Positions 1 through 10,795 of a stretch of 64,000 nucleotides of DNA are shown piece by piece. Position 1 is the stretch's first letter, and every line of letters begins with the position of its first letter. The stretch is from Knufia peltigerae (taxonomy: Eukaryota; Ascomycota; Eurotiomycetes; Chaetothyriales; Trichomeriaceae): contig JAPDRN010000035.1 of assembly GCA_030247855.1 (NCBI GenBank), positions 128,051 through 192,050 of the forward strand. The letters run 5' to 3'. A program made the position numbers and the translations under genes. The notes below the pieces were generated by a model. It worked only from the letters and a program-made list of their open reading frames with translations. It was not told where the DNA came from and did no database searches.

Positions 1-228
1 CGGTTGTGAGTATCGCTCTCAAGTATGGGCGCTCTCAGTGCTCAATAATCACCCGCGAGAGCCAACTCACCGCAGGTGGTCGCCGCCGCCTATTCACGCA
101 TCAAGCTATTCACTCTCCAGGCACGTACCCGCCCACCATTGGCCCGCAAGAGCTGGATTAATTCGACCCCTTATATGTTTGATTCGTGAATTTTCTGTCA
201 ACTAACCTTCACAGGAACCAATTCTTCA

Positions 229-300
229 GCCCCCGTGGTGCAACGGTCAAATGTCACCGTCTCAGCTGGAAAGTCAGTCAGGTCAAACTGGATGGCTATC
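229..300 (+). repeat. tRNA-like head, possible SINE relic
   Basis: The sequence TGGTGCAACGG at about 236-247 resembles an RNA polymerase III A box. GGTCAAACTGG at 281-291 resembles a degraded B box. Their spacing of about 45 nt is that of an intron-less tRNA gene. The expected 3' half of the acceptor stem and a paired T stem are missing, so this is not a functional tRNA. A tRNA-derived SINE head or a decayed tRNA would fit; chance similarity is possible. Confidence 0.25.
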
Positions 301-350
301 CTGCAGGCGACTTGACTATCCGAGGAGGCACATGAAATTTGGTTACAACA

Positions 351-429
351 AGTGGGATCAACACCAGTGGGATATCAATTCTGAGGGTCAACCAACAGTG
401 GGATCAACAACACAGTGGGATATTAATTC
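351..429. repeat. Two-copy imperfect tandem repeat
   Basis: Two units, 351-381 and 397-429, share the pattern AGTGGGATCAACA, a short spacer, then AGTGGGATATNAATTC. The period is about 46 bp. AGTGGGAT therefore occurs four times in 80 bp. It lies just after the tRNA-like head and may be the body of the same relic. Confidence 0.6.
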
Positions 430-767
430 GGGCAGACTTGGGACACAAGGTCGACAACTAAGTGGGAGGACAACATAGCTAGGACAAGGCCCTGGCCAGA
501 GAGGGTAGAAAAAGTTGAAAGCGCTGCGACAGGGGAGATTCCAGAGCGAGTACCATAGATCGGTTTAAGACCTTCACTGGTCCCGAGTTGGGAGGCATCT
601 GGGGGAAAAAAATCCTTACACGACTGGGATTTTCTTAACGAGGCTCCTATGGGAGATAAATCCTAGTTAAGTTTTTGCCATTTTTGCAGAATCCTACTAT
701 ATTTTTTTGAGGTTAGATTCCTCTCAGTTAATTAATCCTTTCCTCTTGATCCTATTAGTGAGAACTC

Positions 768-2405
768 TCATAATGTGTAACGGAAATGAGGATTCTCCCA
801 GTCAGTAAGATCATGTGCAATAGCCCCATCTCTAATTGCAGCATCAAGATTTTGGTCTCTCTTCTTGTTTTCCCTTACGAGATAGATCCTCATGGCGAGA
901 CTACAGACCACTGAAAGTGCAGCTGTGGTAAGAGCCCCCTGGAACAAGGAAGGATAATGCTCCTTGACCTCGGTCGTTTTGATGAACAAGGGTGCTGTCC
1001 CATTGGAGATACAGTACGCCATCCACACCAGACCCATGACAAAGACCTTCTTTGTGTAGCCGCCGGTATTCGAGCCGACGAGAGACAACAGCATGGTGTA
1101 AGAGGGCGGGAAAGTGAACAGAAGGAAGAACCCTGCCAGGGCGGCTGAGTGATCAGGCGCCCATTGTACCTTCCAGGTGAGTGCCGCTCCGGCGATGACG
1201 AACAACTCGCAGATGCACCAGATGATGGCGCGGATGTTGCGAAGGTAGTTAGCTGCCCATCCGGTGATGGCCAACACCACAAGCAGATAGATCCCCGCAC
1301 AGCCAGTCAGCAACACCGACTTGAAGGGTGAGTAGCCAAAGCTCTTGACGATGATGGACCCGAACCCCGAGCAGGCACCGTTGATGAAATGAATGCAGTA
1401 CGTCGACACCACCGTCAACCAAGTCTTTGGGTCCTTTAGTGCTTCGACGATCTGGTGAGGCTTGATGGATTTGGTCTCTTCTGTGACCAGCTCCAGTCGG
1501 ATTCGTGCGTCCGCAACCTTGCGTTCATGCTCCTTCAAGAACCAAGCGGATTCCGGATTGTTTGGCAGTGCGAAGATCATGATGATTCCCCAGCCGACGG
1601 TCATCGCACCCAGGATCAGGTATTGATATTTCCACGGCGAGAGATCACCCTTGATATGGCCGATACCATAAACCATCATGGGACCGAGGAAGCCCCCGAG
1701 GCCTTGGGACATGTACCAAACTGAGTATCGGAGAGGTTGTTCTTCTCTTCTCCAAAACAGTGGAATCATCAGTGAGAAACCTGGTCCTGCACCAGCTTCG
1801 CAGAAGCCCAAGAAGAAACGTTGCACCATCAGCCCCGGGTATGACGAGACCACGGCGGTTAGCATGGTGACAGCTCCCCAGATGACAACGGTACCCGCAA
1901 GGTATTTGCCCAGAGGAAGTTTCTGTGCGAGAAATGCCGCAGGGACAGCTGTCGATCACAGACGTCAGTCAAAGATGTACGGAGTAGATTATCGTCCTCA
2001 AGAAAGGGCTGCCAACATACCACCAGCGAGGTAACCCCAGTAGAATATTAATGTGACCAAAGAAAATCGATGAAGATTCAGGATTGGCTTGTGTGTCTGT
2101 TCATCGAGTCCCGCGACGGTGTACAGATCGAGGTCTTGGATAATACCAAACTGTGAGGCCCCGTTCAGAATGACTTTGTCAACGTATTGAAGACCGTAAG
2201 TGACGACGATGATGGGCATCAGCCATAAATCGATCTTTCGCAGACAGGTTCGTTCCTCCTTCGCTGTGAAGTTCTGTGGTAGTCTGTTCAAGTCTTTGGT
2301 CAAAGTGCCATTGTCTACCTCGACATTGTCAGAGTGACTAAAATCTCCTTGAGCAGCCTCGATCTGCTTGGACGAGTCGAGTGGTTTAACGTCATGAGAG
2401 GCCAT
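768..2405 (-). CDS. MFS transporter, anion:cation symporter (Dal5/allantoate permease-like)
   Basis: Predicted plasma-membrane importer of a small organic anion, by family. Two exons: 2405-2021 and 1948-768, split by a 72-nt intron with donor GTATGT. They join in phase to give 521 aa, the usual length for this family. The splice rebuilds GYLAGAVPAAFLAQKLPLGK, the conserved Dal5-type loop after TM2. The RFFLGFCEAG stretch follows in the TM4 region. The start at 2405 (MASHDV) was chosen over an in-frame ATG at 2501 because the charged cytosolic N-terminus begins there. It is divergent from the acyl-CoA ligase gene across a 498-bp shared promoter, which suggests co-regulation of uptake and activation. 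The substrate is unknown; relatives carry allantoate, nicotinate, pantothenate or other carboxylates. Confidence 0.88.
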
Positions 2406-2903
2406 TTTTGATAGAGACCTGTGCAGGATGCTATCGATGCAGACACAAGTTGGGACTGCTAGAGCGGGCTCATCTCTGATATATCCTCCCCAGTACTCCA
2501 TATATCGCCCAGACTCAGACTCCCCCAGACTACATCGGTATCTCCACCAACAGTCCCCACAAGCGTGGTGGTCTATATCCGCTCATCATGTCTATATCCA
2601 CAGCTACATCCGCTTTCTATATCCGCCCTCTACATCCCACTTGAATTCTCGCTTCCATGACTCCTGATCAGCTCCGGTATCGCGCAAAAATTTCTCAAGG
2701 ATTTCTTTTTATCATCTTTGGATCGAGGCTGGCTCTGAAAAGGCTCTCTCAGCTTTGTCTTGTGGTGGAATTGAACGCATAGGCAGATATTCCCAGCATA
2801 TGAGCCATCCACCCCGTTCGCACGGCTACATGTGATTTCAGGCGCTCCGGACTACTCCCATATTCTCCTCGTTGCAAGACTGAGGATATCTCAACAAGAT
2901 AAT
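2406..2903. promoter_or_regulatory. Divergent promoter with repeated TCTATATCCGC motif
   Basis: This 498-bp region separates two divergent genes. Between 2478 and 2640 it carries about eight copies or near-copies of a motif with core CTAYATCCGC. Clear ones are TCTATATCCGCT near 2572, TCTATATCCACA near 2591, CTACATCCGC near 2604, TCTATATCCGCCC near 2616 and TCTACATCCCAC near 2629. Weaker ones lie at about 2480, 2500 and 2530. The same motif recurs at 6368-6422. A binding site for a pathway regulator is the simplest reading; the binding protein is unknown. Confidence 0.55.
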
Positions 2904-4841
2904 ATGGCAGAATACTTTCGCCGGTTGGCGTCACACGCCGCACACGATCGTTTGGCCATCGTCGATCCAGTCTCGTCGAAATCATCAACGCCAGGGCAAC
3001 ACAGCTATGCTCAACTTTTGTTGCGTGTCAACGTTTTCCACGAGAAGCTCACTGCCGCCGCTCAAGAAGCCCGGAGACCGATCGAAGGTGCAAGGGTCGG
3101 CTTGATGGTGCCTCCTGGAGTAGACTTTATTGCCGCTTTGCTAGCTATCTGGAGCGTCAAGGCAATCGTGGGTATGATTTTTGTCGTCCGAGACCTGGAT
3201 CATGCTCGGTGACATCCAAGCTGACATCAAAACCCGCCACCCCAGTTCCGATATGTCTCATGCATCCTCTTCAGGAAATCACTCATACAGTAACCGACTC
3301 CGGCCAAGACTTCATCATTTATCATGGAGACTTTGAACGCCAAATAAGACCACTAATCCAGACGAGATCATGTATTGATGTGACCACTATTCCGCGAGAA
3401 GCGAGACCTAGAGATGTTAGTATCACAAACATCAACCCCGTCAATTTTCCACTGAATGCTAACTAGAAGTCTTAGATAATCGACTTTTCTGCACTGGAGT
3501 GGTCAGCCGAGACGCCGTGCACCATAATCTACACATCTGGCACGACTGGACTTCCCAAGGTACTTTGGATTAACCCCATCTTTTCGTGAAATTTTTCATC
3601 TTATTGACAAAATTCTCAATGTAGGGAGCGATATTGAGTGCGAAGAATCTTGAGTTTTCGTTCAGATCTCTGGCAGATACCTGGCAGTTGACGTGTGAAG
3701 ATCGAGTACTTCACGTGCTCCCTCTTCACCATGGGCATGGTCTCACACTTTCACTCCTGTTACCGCTCTGGGCAGGCGCCACAGTAGAGTTCATGGCCAA
3801 GTTCAACGAGAAGCTTGTCTGGGAGCGCTTTCTCAGTACATCGTTACATCCAGTCACTGTTTTCATGGCTGTACCTACTATCTGGGTCAAAATGATAGCC
3901 TATTTCAATCAGAATTTCAAGAGCGACCCTGCCAAAGCAAAGAGGGCCACAGAAGCAGCTGCGAGTCTGAGATTGGCAATCAGTGGTTCGGCTGCACTAC
4001 CTGCACCAATCAGAGATGCATGGGCTCAAATATCCAACGGGTATCTGCTGCTGGAACGATACGGGACGACTGAAACCGGGATCACGTACTCTGAACGGTT
4101 GAGTCCCAATGGACGCGTTCACGTAAGATATAAAAACAGAGAGAAAAAGAGATAATATAAAGCTAACTATTGTTCCAGGGAAGTGTCGGATGGCCTCTTC
4201 CAGGTGTACAAGCACGACTGATCACTGCCGAAGGGCAGGATGTGACTAACATCCCCGATGTGATGGGAGAGATCCAGATCAAATCCGACGGTCTCATGAA
4301 AGAGTAAGTATTGATTTTTTCCACCAAAATTTCTGTACGGGCAAGGAAGCTTCACAGTCCTGACCTTTTACGAACACATAGGTACTGGGGAAAACCAGGT
4401 GCCGCAGAGAAAGACCTGACTGAGGATGGCTGGTGGAGGACCGGGGATTTAGCATTGATCAAGGCCGAGCATGGCAATGCCACCTTCATCCAAGGGCGCG
4501 CCAGTGTCGACATTATCAAGTCTGGTGGGTACAAAATATCTGGACTCGACATCGAGACGGAAATGTTACAATTGCCATATGTCCAAGAGGTGGCGGTCGT
4601 AGGCGTACCCGATACCGTCTGGGGAGAGGCGGTGGCTGCGATTTGTGTGCCGGTTCAAGGTAAAGACGCCGAGCTCACCATCGCCAATATAAGAGAAAAC
4701 TTGAAGAGTCGGCTCGCTTCATACAAGCTGCCGAAGAAGTTGTTCGTGATGAAGGAATTGCCGAGGAATGCCATGGGAAAGGTGCAAAAGAAGGCTCTAC
4801 GAGAGCAGTGCTTCCCACGGCCACGGGAAACCAAATTGTAG
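2904..4841 (+). CDS. Acyl-CoA ligase, malonyl-CoA synthetase (ACSF3)-like
   Basis: AMP-forming acid:CoA ligase of the ANL superfamily. Six exons: 2904-3171, 3246-3415, 3476-3559, 3625-4122, 4179-4303 and 4382-4841. They join in phase to 534 aa. Visible motifs are the P-loop-like YTSGTTGLPKG (split by an intron), YGTTETG, GWWRTGD, the hinge region SVDIIKSGGYKISGLDIE and the C-terminal lysine in RNAMGKVQK. The rebuilt AIVVPICLMHP and the SVDIIKSGGYK stretch resemble the ACSF3 branch, so malonate, methylmalonate or another short dicarboxylate is plausible but unproven. The protein ends in TKL, a weak match to a peroxisomal PTS1. It sits between a divergent importer and a plus-strand isomerase whose start lies 225 bp downstream. 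Confidence 0.85.
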
Positions 4842-4990
4842 TCGAAACTGGTAGATCTGAACGTTCACATGGATCAACACCTAGAATCTTCGTCATGGAT
4901 AATAAACAACACCCAGTTCTCATCACGTAGGAATTTTCGTACAGGAGTAAAGATGAGCCGAGGTTGATGCATTGCGATATCGGATGATAA

Positions 4991-5005
4991 TGTATATATA
5001 GAAAG
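4991..5005 (+). promoter_or_regulatory. TATA box of the isomerase gene
   Basis: TGTATATATAGAAAG lies about 65-75 bp upstream of the ATG at 5067 within the 225-bp gap after the ligase. Position and sequence fit a TATA element for the following gene, which suggests that it has its own promoter. Confidence 0.5.
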
Positions 5006-5066
5006 AAGTAAACTCCTCACGGCATCGACAGACTCCTCCACCTAACCTTTCAACCCAGCAGCAACA

Positions 5067-5967
5067 ATGTCCTGCACCATCAGGTACAGAGGTCACGTCG
5101 CCATCATCACCATCGACAACCCTTCTAAGCTAGGTGCGTTGACACAGGAAATACAGATTCAACTGGGACATCATTTGAGGGAAGCTGCCGATCGTAAAGA
5201 CGTCTACGTTACTCTTTTGGCCGGTACAGGAAGATTTTTTTCCTCGTGAGTCGAGTCTTGTCATCTTTCTCTCTCCCACAGTCGCAATAGTATGTCCTTT
5301 CAACTGACACCTCGATTTCGGAAATGTTGGCAGAGGAGCGGATATTCGTGAGCAGGGTCATGACGTCCCAGCCGACGAAGACGGCAGGCGTCATCATGTT
5401 CACCACATGGCCGACCTCCTCGATCTCGCGCAGACATTCTACACCCACCCAAACATCCTCGTCACCGCGTTGAACGGTCCCGTCGCGGGACTCGCGTCGG
5501 CCTTGGTGTCACATTCGGATTTCATCTACGCCGCGCCGCACACCTACCTCCTGGCCCCCTTCAACTCCATCGGGATCGTGGTCGAGGGGGCCGCGACGAA
5601 ATCCATGGTCGGTCGTATGGGACCCGGCCTGGCCAAAGAGGCCCTCCTCATGGCGAAGAAAATCCCCGTCGATCGGCTACTCGCGTGCGGGTTCGTGAAT
5701 GGCGTCTTCGAGGCCGACGCTTCGGGCAAGGACGCCGAACGCTTCACAGACACCGTCTTCACCGAGATTTGTGAGGGGAGACTGGGCACGCATCTGAGCT
5801 CGGCGAGTTTGTTGAGGACCAAACAGGTCATGTCGAGGTTCGACGAGATCGCCTACGACGCCCATTCGGTCCGGGAATTCGTGGGCGGTGTCGAGGCCCT
5901 CCAACGTGGGTATCCTCAAGAGCAGTTCCGCAAAATGATACGAGGAGAGAAGAGGCACAAGTTGTAG
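5067..5967 (+). CDS. Enoyl-CoA isomerase/hydratase, peroxisomal (Eci1-like)
   Basis: Crotonase-fold enzyme acting on enoyl-CoA esters, most like fungal peroxisomal delta3,delta2-enoyl-CoA isomerases. Exons 5067-5245 and 5334-5967 join through an 88-nt intron (donor GTGAGT) to 270 aa, typical for the family. The splice rebuilds FFSSGADIREQG, the first oxyanion-hole loop. The second loop is ALNGPVAGLASAL, followed by SDFIYA, and IGIVVEGAATKSM matches the Eci1-type helix. The C-terminus is HKL, a good peroxisomal PTS1 variant; yeast Eci1 ends in HRL. The preceding ligase could supply its CoA substrate. A hydratase or dienoyl-CoA isomerase activity cannot be excluded. Confidence 0.86.
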
Positions 5968-7116
5968 ATTTTTTTATTTGGTTCTTGGTATCTGCATATC
6001 TCTAATCTGGTGTTGAAATGAAGTGAAGGTTTGCTACTCGTTTTCGTCCTCAAACTTGCTCGAGAGGACTTTGGATCCAGTTTGGTCTGGAATTTAGCCT
6101 CGAGTACAGCCATGCCGGAACATAACTGTCTTTCCAGATATAGCTGCTGAACAAACGCGATGCTGGACTAGATGAGGGATCTGACGCGGCCTGGCTGCAT
6201 TTCAAATAGTATCCCGGAGCATGTGCCGCTTGGTCGAAGTTTGCCGCATTCACTGTGCGATGAGGTCTCAGCGAGGCTTCTCTCGAGATTCAGTGCTAGT
6301 CACGCAAATAATGACAAGGCGAGTCAAATCTGTGGGCATCCAACCCGTACTCAATTCTGGGCCTGGATCTATATCCGCCCAGTGGCGATGACATCTATTT
6401 CCGATCACAATCTATATCCGCGTCGCATTTTCGCACTACTTCCAATTTACTTTTATCATTCGACTTGGCGTTACGATCACTTCCGGACCGCTATGGCAGT
6501 ATGAATCTTCACGGGGTACTGGAGGTGTGGCCATGTGTCTTTGACATCGCGGAGTCAGAAGAACGTAGAATGGGATCTTGAATCTTTTCGAGAGCAGAAA
6601 GAATGGTCGCTCAAGAATATCGCGCAATGGACTTCAAAAATGATTCCAATGGATATATTTCAGCCTCAGAAGCCCGGCAGAAAATCATTGATTCAAATGA
6701 GACACTCGGTACAAACCGAAATCTTCCACAGAGGCAGCCTTGCCAACAAGTACACCCCGTCATGATTGTGTCAGACAAGATAGTTTGTATTGAACTACCG
6801 GTGCTCCGTAATGGTTTGGTCGGAGTTGCTTAATCTGGCATGGTATGGGAGACTTCCCAGTGTTCCCAAGACCCACCTCAACGTAGCCCAAGGGCGTCGT
6901 TCGCCTCAACGTACTGAACTGGTCATGATGTCAATATAGAGACAAGTCTTCTGAAAAGGACGGAATGCACAAAAGGAGGTGTTGCTTACGAGTGATGTGC
7001 AGAGCGATGGGAAAGAAGGCAATGCGATTGTAGTATCATTATGTCCTCTTAATTCCTCCCAACAGCACACAGAATGGTGCAAAATTCGTATCGACAAATG
7101 CATGACTTTTTGCTGA
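5968..7116. other. 1.15-kb gap, motif cluster, no confident gene
   Basis: It lies between the 3' ends of the isomerase (plus) and the Zn2Cys6 regulator (minus). TCTATATCCGC copies occur at 6368-6422. A 76-codon frame at 6603-6833 contains an EF-hand-like stretch DFKNDSNGYISASEA, but position 1 of the calcium loop is Lys and the context shows no other domain. I therefore do not call a gene. The length is unusual for a convergent gap in this window. Confidence 0.5.
6368..6422 (+). promoter_or_regulatory. Second TCTATATCCGC motif cluster
   Basis: Three copies occur: TCTATATCCGCCC at 6368-6380, a variant TCTATTTCCGATC near 6394, and TCTATATCCGCG near 6411. They are spaced 26 and 17 bp apart, close to the spacing of the clear copies at 2572-2628. 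No gene start lies directly downstream, so this could be a remote element, the promoter of a decayed gene or a non-coding transcript. Confidence 0.5.
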
Positions 7117-8759
7117 TCACACGGCACCCCAACGTCTATTCAAAGCCTTTTCAACGAGGTCAACATACTTCAAGTCTCTCGGTTGGCTACGGCCATCATC
7201 CAAGCTTGAGGCCACCGTCTTCGCGTCCAAGATATTTTTCCTACTGCAAAATGGCAGCGTCTGTGTGATCAGGGCGACACCATGTGAGTGATCGGCCACC
7301 GCATCGATGACCATCTTTGCAGCCGTAGACAAGGCCGCCTGCGATGTCTGGGTGACAACTTGCATCTGCGGTTCAGGAAGAGTTTCTTGAGATATCTGCA
7401 TTGTCAAGATATGCTGATGTAGGATGAACAATGTTCTGCTCGAGGATCAATATCAGGTTTGTGTTTGGCAATACTTCGACCGCACTGACCTAACAGCAAT
7501 TACAGTACATGTGCTGTGGATGGCCTGAGACTGAACCTCAGTACTCTCTTTCATCACTTGTATCAAGAAGCGCTGGATATCCAGGTCGATCCTTGCTAAT
7601 TCTCCCAGCTCCGACTTTGCATAAATCGCTTGTCGAACACGGTATAACAGGAATACGGATTGCGCTTGACGTCCAAAGTCGTCCGCATTCCGTACTTTAA
7701 CTGCACCAAGCATGCCGAGAGAAGGCCTGGAGCTATTCGCTCCCGGCCTCAAATCGAAAGGTAAAGGCGTGTCATGAGTCAGGTGGTAAGCTGGAGGCTG
7801 CTGGACGTCGATGTCTGCCTCGGATACAATGATGCTATAGCGTGTCAGTTCATGGTTTCCATATCAGTGCCTCGATTGTACCTGTCAAGCATTGCTACGC
7901 ACCACCACAAGTTCCATGACTGTTGTGAGGTTGATACCCGCTCGCTTGTCATCTGGCCATCCTCAAAGTCATGTTTGTTAATCCCGAGGCAATAACCCAT
8001 CCTGACGCACTTCACGACGGATATGGAAGCCGCGTCGACCCAACCTCGAGCATACTCGTACGCGGCGATGACAACAGCCGCTTGGAGCAAAGCAATCGAT
8101 GCATCAGTGGTTGCTTGTACTGAGGTGAAGAGCAGCTGCGCAGTCATGTACAAATCGTCGCAGAAGGGTTCCACTGTGAGAAGGGCCAGCGAAAGGAGCA
8201 ATACGGAGGCGTCGGCTGCTGGTGTTACCGGCTCTCGAATGATCTCATGGAATCGCTGGGGTGCGATGATCGGAAATGAGGAATGAAAGCCTCGAAAGTA
8301 CCGTGCACCGATGTCCACGGACGATAAATCCAGAGATTGAATAATATTGGTGACCTGACTGTGTAAAGATTCAGCCAACGTCACCGGTTGACTGCTGTGC
8401 GGCGAAGCTTGGCCATTGGCAGTGTGAGCTTGCAGGACAGATGGACCTGAAGTGCCAAAGATAGATAATATGGCCCAACGAACAGCTAGAACACCGGTCG
8501 CAGCCATACTGACACGGTCTTGCACTTTCGACGCTGCGTCATCACCGTATACGCAGACTATGCCGCGTTTCGAACAGTATCCGCAGGCGGGGAGCCTCTT
8601 GTCGCATGCTTTCTTTCTAGTGCGACATAGTCGGCAGACTTGTGAGGCTTTTGGCATTGTCGATGACGGTGTGCCATGCGTCTCCATGGCCATCTGCAGG
8701 GCGTGGCCGAGGAAGCCGATATCACACTTCCCTAGTAATGAGGGTACTTCGCATCCCAA
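7117..8759 (-). CDS. Zn2Cys6 transcription factor
   Basis: Nuclear DNA-binding regulator. The zinc cluster has six cysteines between residues 42 and 69, starting CRLCRTRKKACDKRLPACG, in the pattern C-x2-C-x6-C-x6-C-x2-C-x6-C. A fungal-specific middle region follows (ARYFRGFHSSFPI, CVRMGYCLGINKHDF, SWNLWWCVAMLD). Three exons, 8759-7882, 7834-7490 and 7435-7117, join with introns of 47 and 54 nt to 513 aa. The start is uncertain: in-frame ATGs at 8693 and 8687 would shorten the N-terminus by 22-24 residues without touching the zinc cluster. It is divergent from the DHA1 transporter at 9112 and close to the ligase/isomerase genes, so it is the natural candidate pathway regulator; that role is inference. 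Confidence 0.87.
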
Positions 8760-9020
8760 GACGAGTAGGATGAGGAAGATTCCATCCGACGAGAAATCTA
8801 GGGCCAGGGAGGGTTGTTACAATATATGCATGGCGGCCGACGCTAAAAATCAGATCAGGCCCACCCATTTAATGACCCACAGCGAAATTGCCCGCCGACA
8901 GCCAGTCTAATCATGGCTCAAACCTCTACTTCGACTATTTCTGATTCGTGCGAATCAAAGTCACAGCTGCACGGCGGCCGACATATGTATCCTGCGAAAT
9001 CATGGTCATGCTACATCAGG

Positions 9021-9053
9021 TAAAGGTGGTATCAAGTGAAAGTGGTATAAAGG
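9021..9053 (+). promoter_or_regulatory. TATA-like element and short direct repeat upstream of MFS gene
   Basis: GGTATAAAGG, 59-68 bp upstream of the ATG at 9112, resembles a TATA element. It overlaps the second half of a direct repeat of the form AAAGGTGGTAT / AAAGTGGTAT. This lies in the 352-bp divergent promoter between the Zn2Cys6 regulator and the exporter. Confidence 0.4.
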
Positions 9054-9111
9054 GCACAAACATGTATTTCTTGCGGCAGCTCATCTTTCACCCTTCACCC
9101 AAGCTGCCAGT

Positions 9112-10795
9112 ATGAACGAGAATTCTAGGAGCGATATGCCAGAGAGGAATCTACAGTCTTTATCGAGAAGATCTACTATCGACCTTGAGAAAAATCAAGG
9201 CACCATACCTGCAACAGAAGCTGATACCAAGAGAGCGTACCTCGTCAAATGGGACCCAGATGACCCCGAGAATCCCAAAAATTGGAATCCGTGGTACAGA
9301 GCGTGGTTGTGTTTCCAAATGGCCTTGCTCGCCTTTGTGGGCTCCTTTGGTTCGTCCATAATCTCACCATCACAACCATTCCTCGCCACTCACCTGGACG
9401 TCAGCCTGGAGACGTCAGTCCTTGTAGTGTCTCTGTTCGTCTTGGGGTATGCTTTCGGGCCCATGGTGTTTGCGCCCCTTGGAGAAGCGTTCGGTAGGAA
9501 GATCTCAATGCTGCCGGCGCTCTTTGTACTGGGCATTTTCAGCATCGGGACCGCAGTCAGTCATAATGCCGCATCCCTCTTCATCACTCGCTTCTTTGGA
9601 GGACTCTTTGCCTCAGCACCTGTCAGTAATGTCTCAGCGGCAGTTGGTGATTTGTACGACGCAAAAGAAAGAGGCATTCCTATGGCACTCATAGCCCTGT
9701 GCGTTGTGGGGGGCCCATGTGTTGCGCCTATTGTTGGAGCGGCCATTACAATCAATCCGCACATGGGTTGGAGATGTATGTTGATCGTCGACTCAGTCGA
9801 ATACCTGCTGATTCTGAGTAACATTTCCAGGGACGGAATACATTCAAGCCATCTTTACCTTCTCAGTCGTCGCCCTCTGCTCCTTTGCACTCCCGGAAAC
9901 TTATCACCCGGTTCTTCTTCAACGCAAAGCACAACGTTTGCGGACAGAGACAGGCAATCCCAGCTACTGGCATCCTCATGAAACGGAAAAGGTTGACCGC
10001 AACACCATCTTTACAAAATATATCTTTCGACCTGGGCGGTAGGTGAGAACAATACGATAGAATGACCATCTCTGAGTCTTTTCTTAGGATGCTCTTTACC
10101 GAATCGATGGTGACTTGTATCGCCGCCTATGCCTCCTTCGTTTACGGTCTTCTCTTCTTTCAACTCGAATCCTTCCCAATTGTTTTCGGTCTGAAACGAG
10201 GATATTCAACAATTGTCTCCACGCTGCCATTTCTAGGTCTCTTCGCCGGCGTTGTGTTCGCGTTGATCATCAATATTGCGAACCAGAAATTCTACGCAAA
10301 AGCATTGGCTCGAAATAATGGACGCGCCGTACCCGAAGCAAGACTGCCGCCCATGCTAGTCGGTGGCGTATTTTTTTCTGCTGGCTTGTTCTGGTTCGGC
10401 TGGACCGCTGACCCAAAGTATTCCTGGGCCTTACCTTCGGTTGCAGCAGGTACACTCACGATCTTCTCGTGTCTGTATGTGGATAGACGTCGCTGACTTT
10501 GTTAGGTTTCATTGGCGCCGGATTTAATATTACTTTCCAGCAATGTCTCAACTACCTGGCTGATACGTATGGTCCACTTGCGGCAAGTGCAATGGCTGCA
10601 AACACTTTTCTGCGATCATTACTTGCTTTTGGGCTGCCTTTGGCAGCTCGACCATTGTTCCTGAACCTCGGAGTGGCGCCGGGGTCTAGTCTTCTGGGAG
10701 GTATCTCGTGCGTGGCACTGCCTGTCCCCTTGCTCTTGATGAAATATGGTCGACAATTAAGAGAGAAGTCCAAGTATACACCGAAACCAGATTGA
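9112..10795 (+). CDS. MFS transporter, DHA1 drug:H+ antiporter family
   Basis: Predicted plasma-membrane proton antiporter of the Flr1/polyamine-exporter type. Four exons, 9112-9775, 9831-10038, 10088-10470 and 10506-10795, give 514 aa. The N-terminus carries WDPDDPENPKNWNPWYRA, the usual entry motif of this family. The loop 2-3 motif LGEAFGRK and the DLYDAKERGIPMAL stretch are visible. The splice restores GWRWTEYIQAIF and LPETYHPVLL. The last intron uses donor GTCTGT, chosen because only it keeps phase with the C-terminal exon. It is divergent from the Zn2Cys6 gene. Export of a pathway product or toxic intermediate is plausible; the substrate is unknown. Confidence 0.87.

Larger units (their letters stand above)
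1..767. other. Gene-free left edge with repeat relics
   Basis: No credible coding sequence is seen here. The stretch holds a tRNA-like head around 229-300 and a two-copy imperfect tandem repeat at 351-429, both listed separately. The right part is AT-rich and would contain the 3' UTR of the minus-strand transporter that ends at 768. A 75-residue open frame at 251-478 simply runs through the tandem repeat and resembles no protein family I know. Confidence 0.6.

Noticed and set aside
6603..6833. EF-hand-like short protein
   Set aside because: Only one loop-like segment, with Lys in place of the first Asp ligand, and no flanking EF-hand helices or partner hand.
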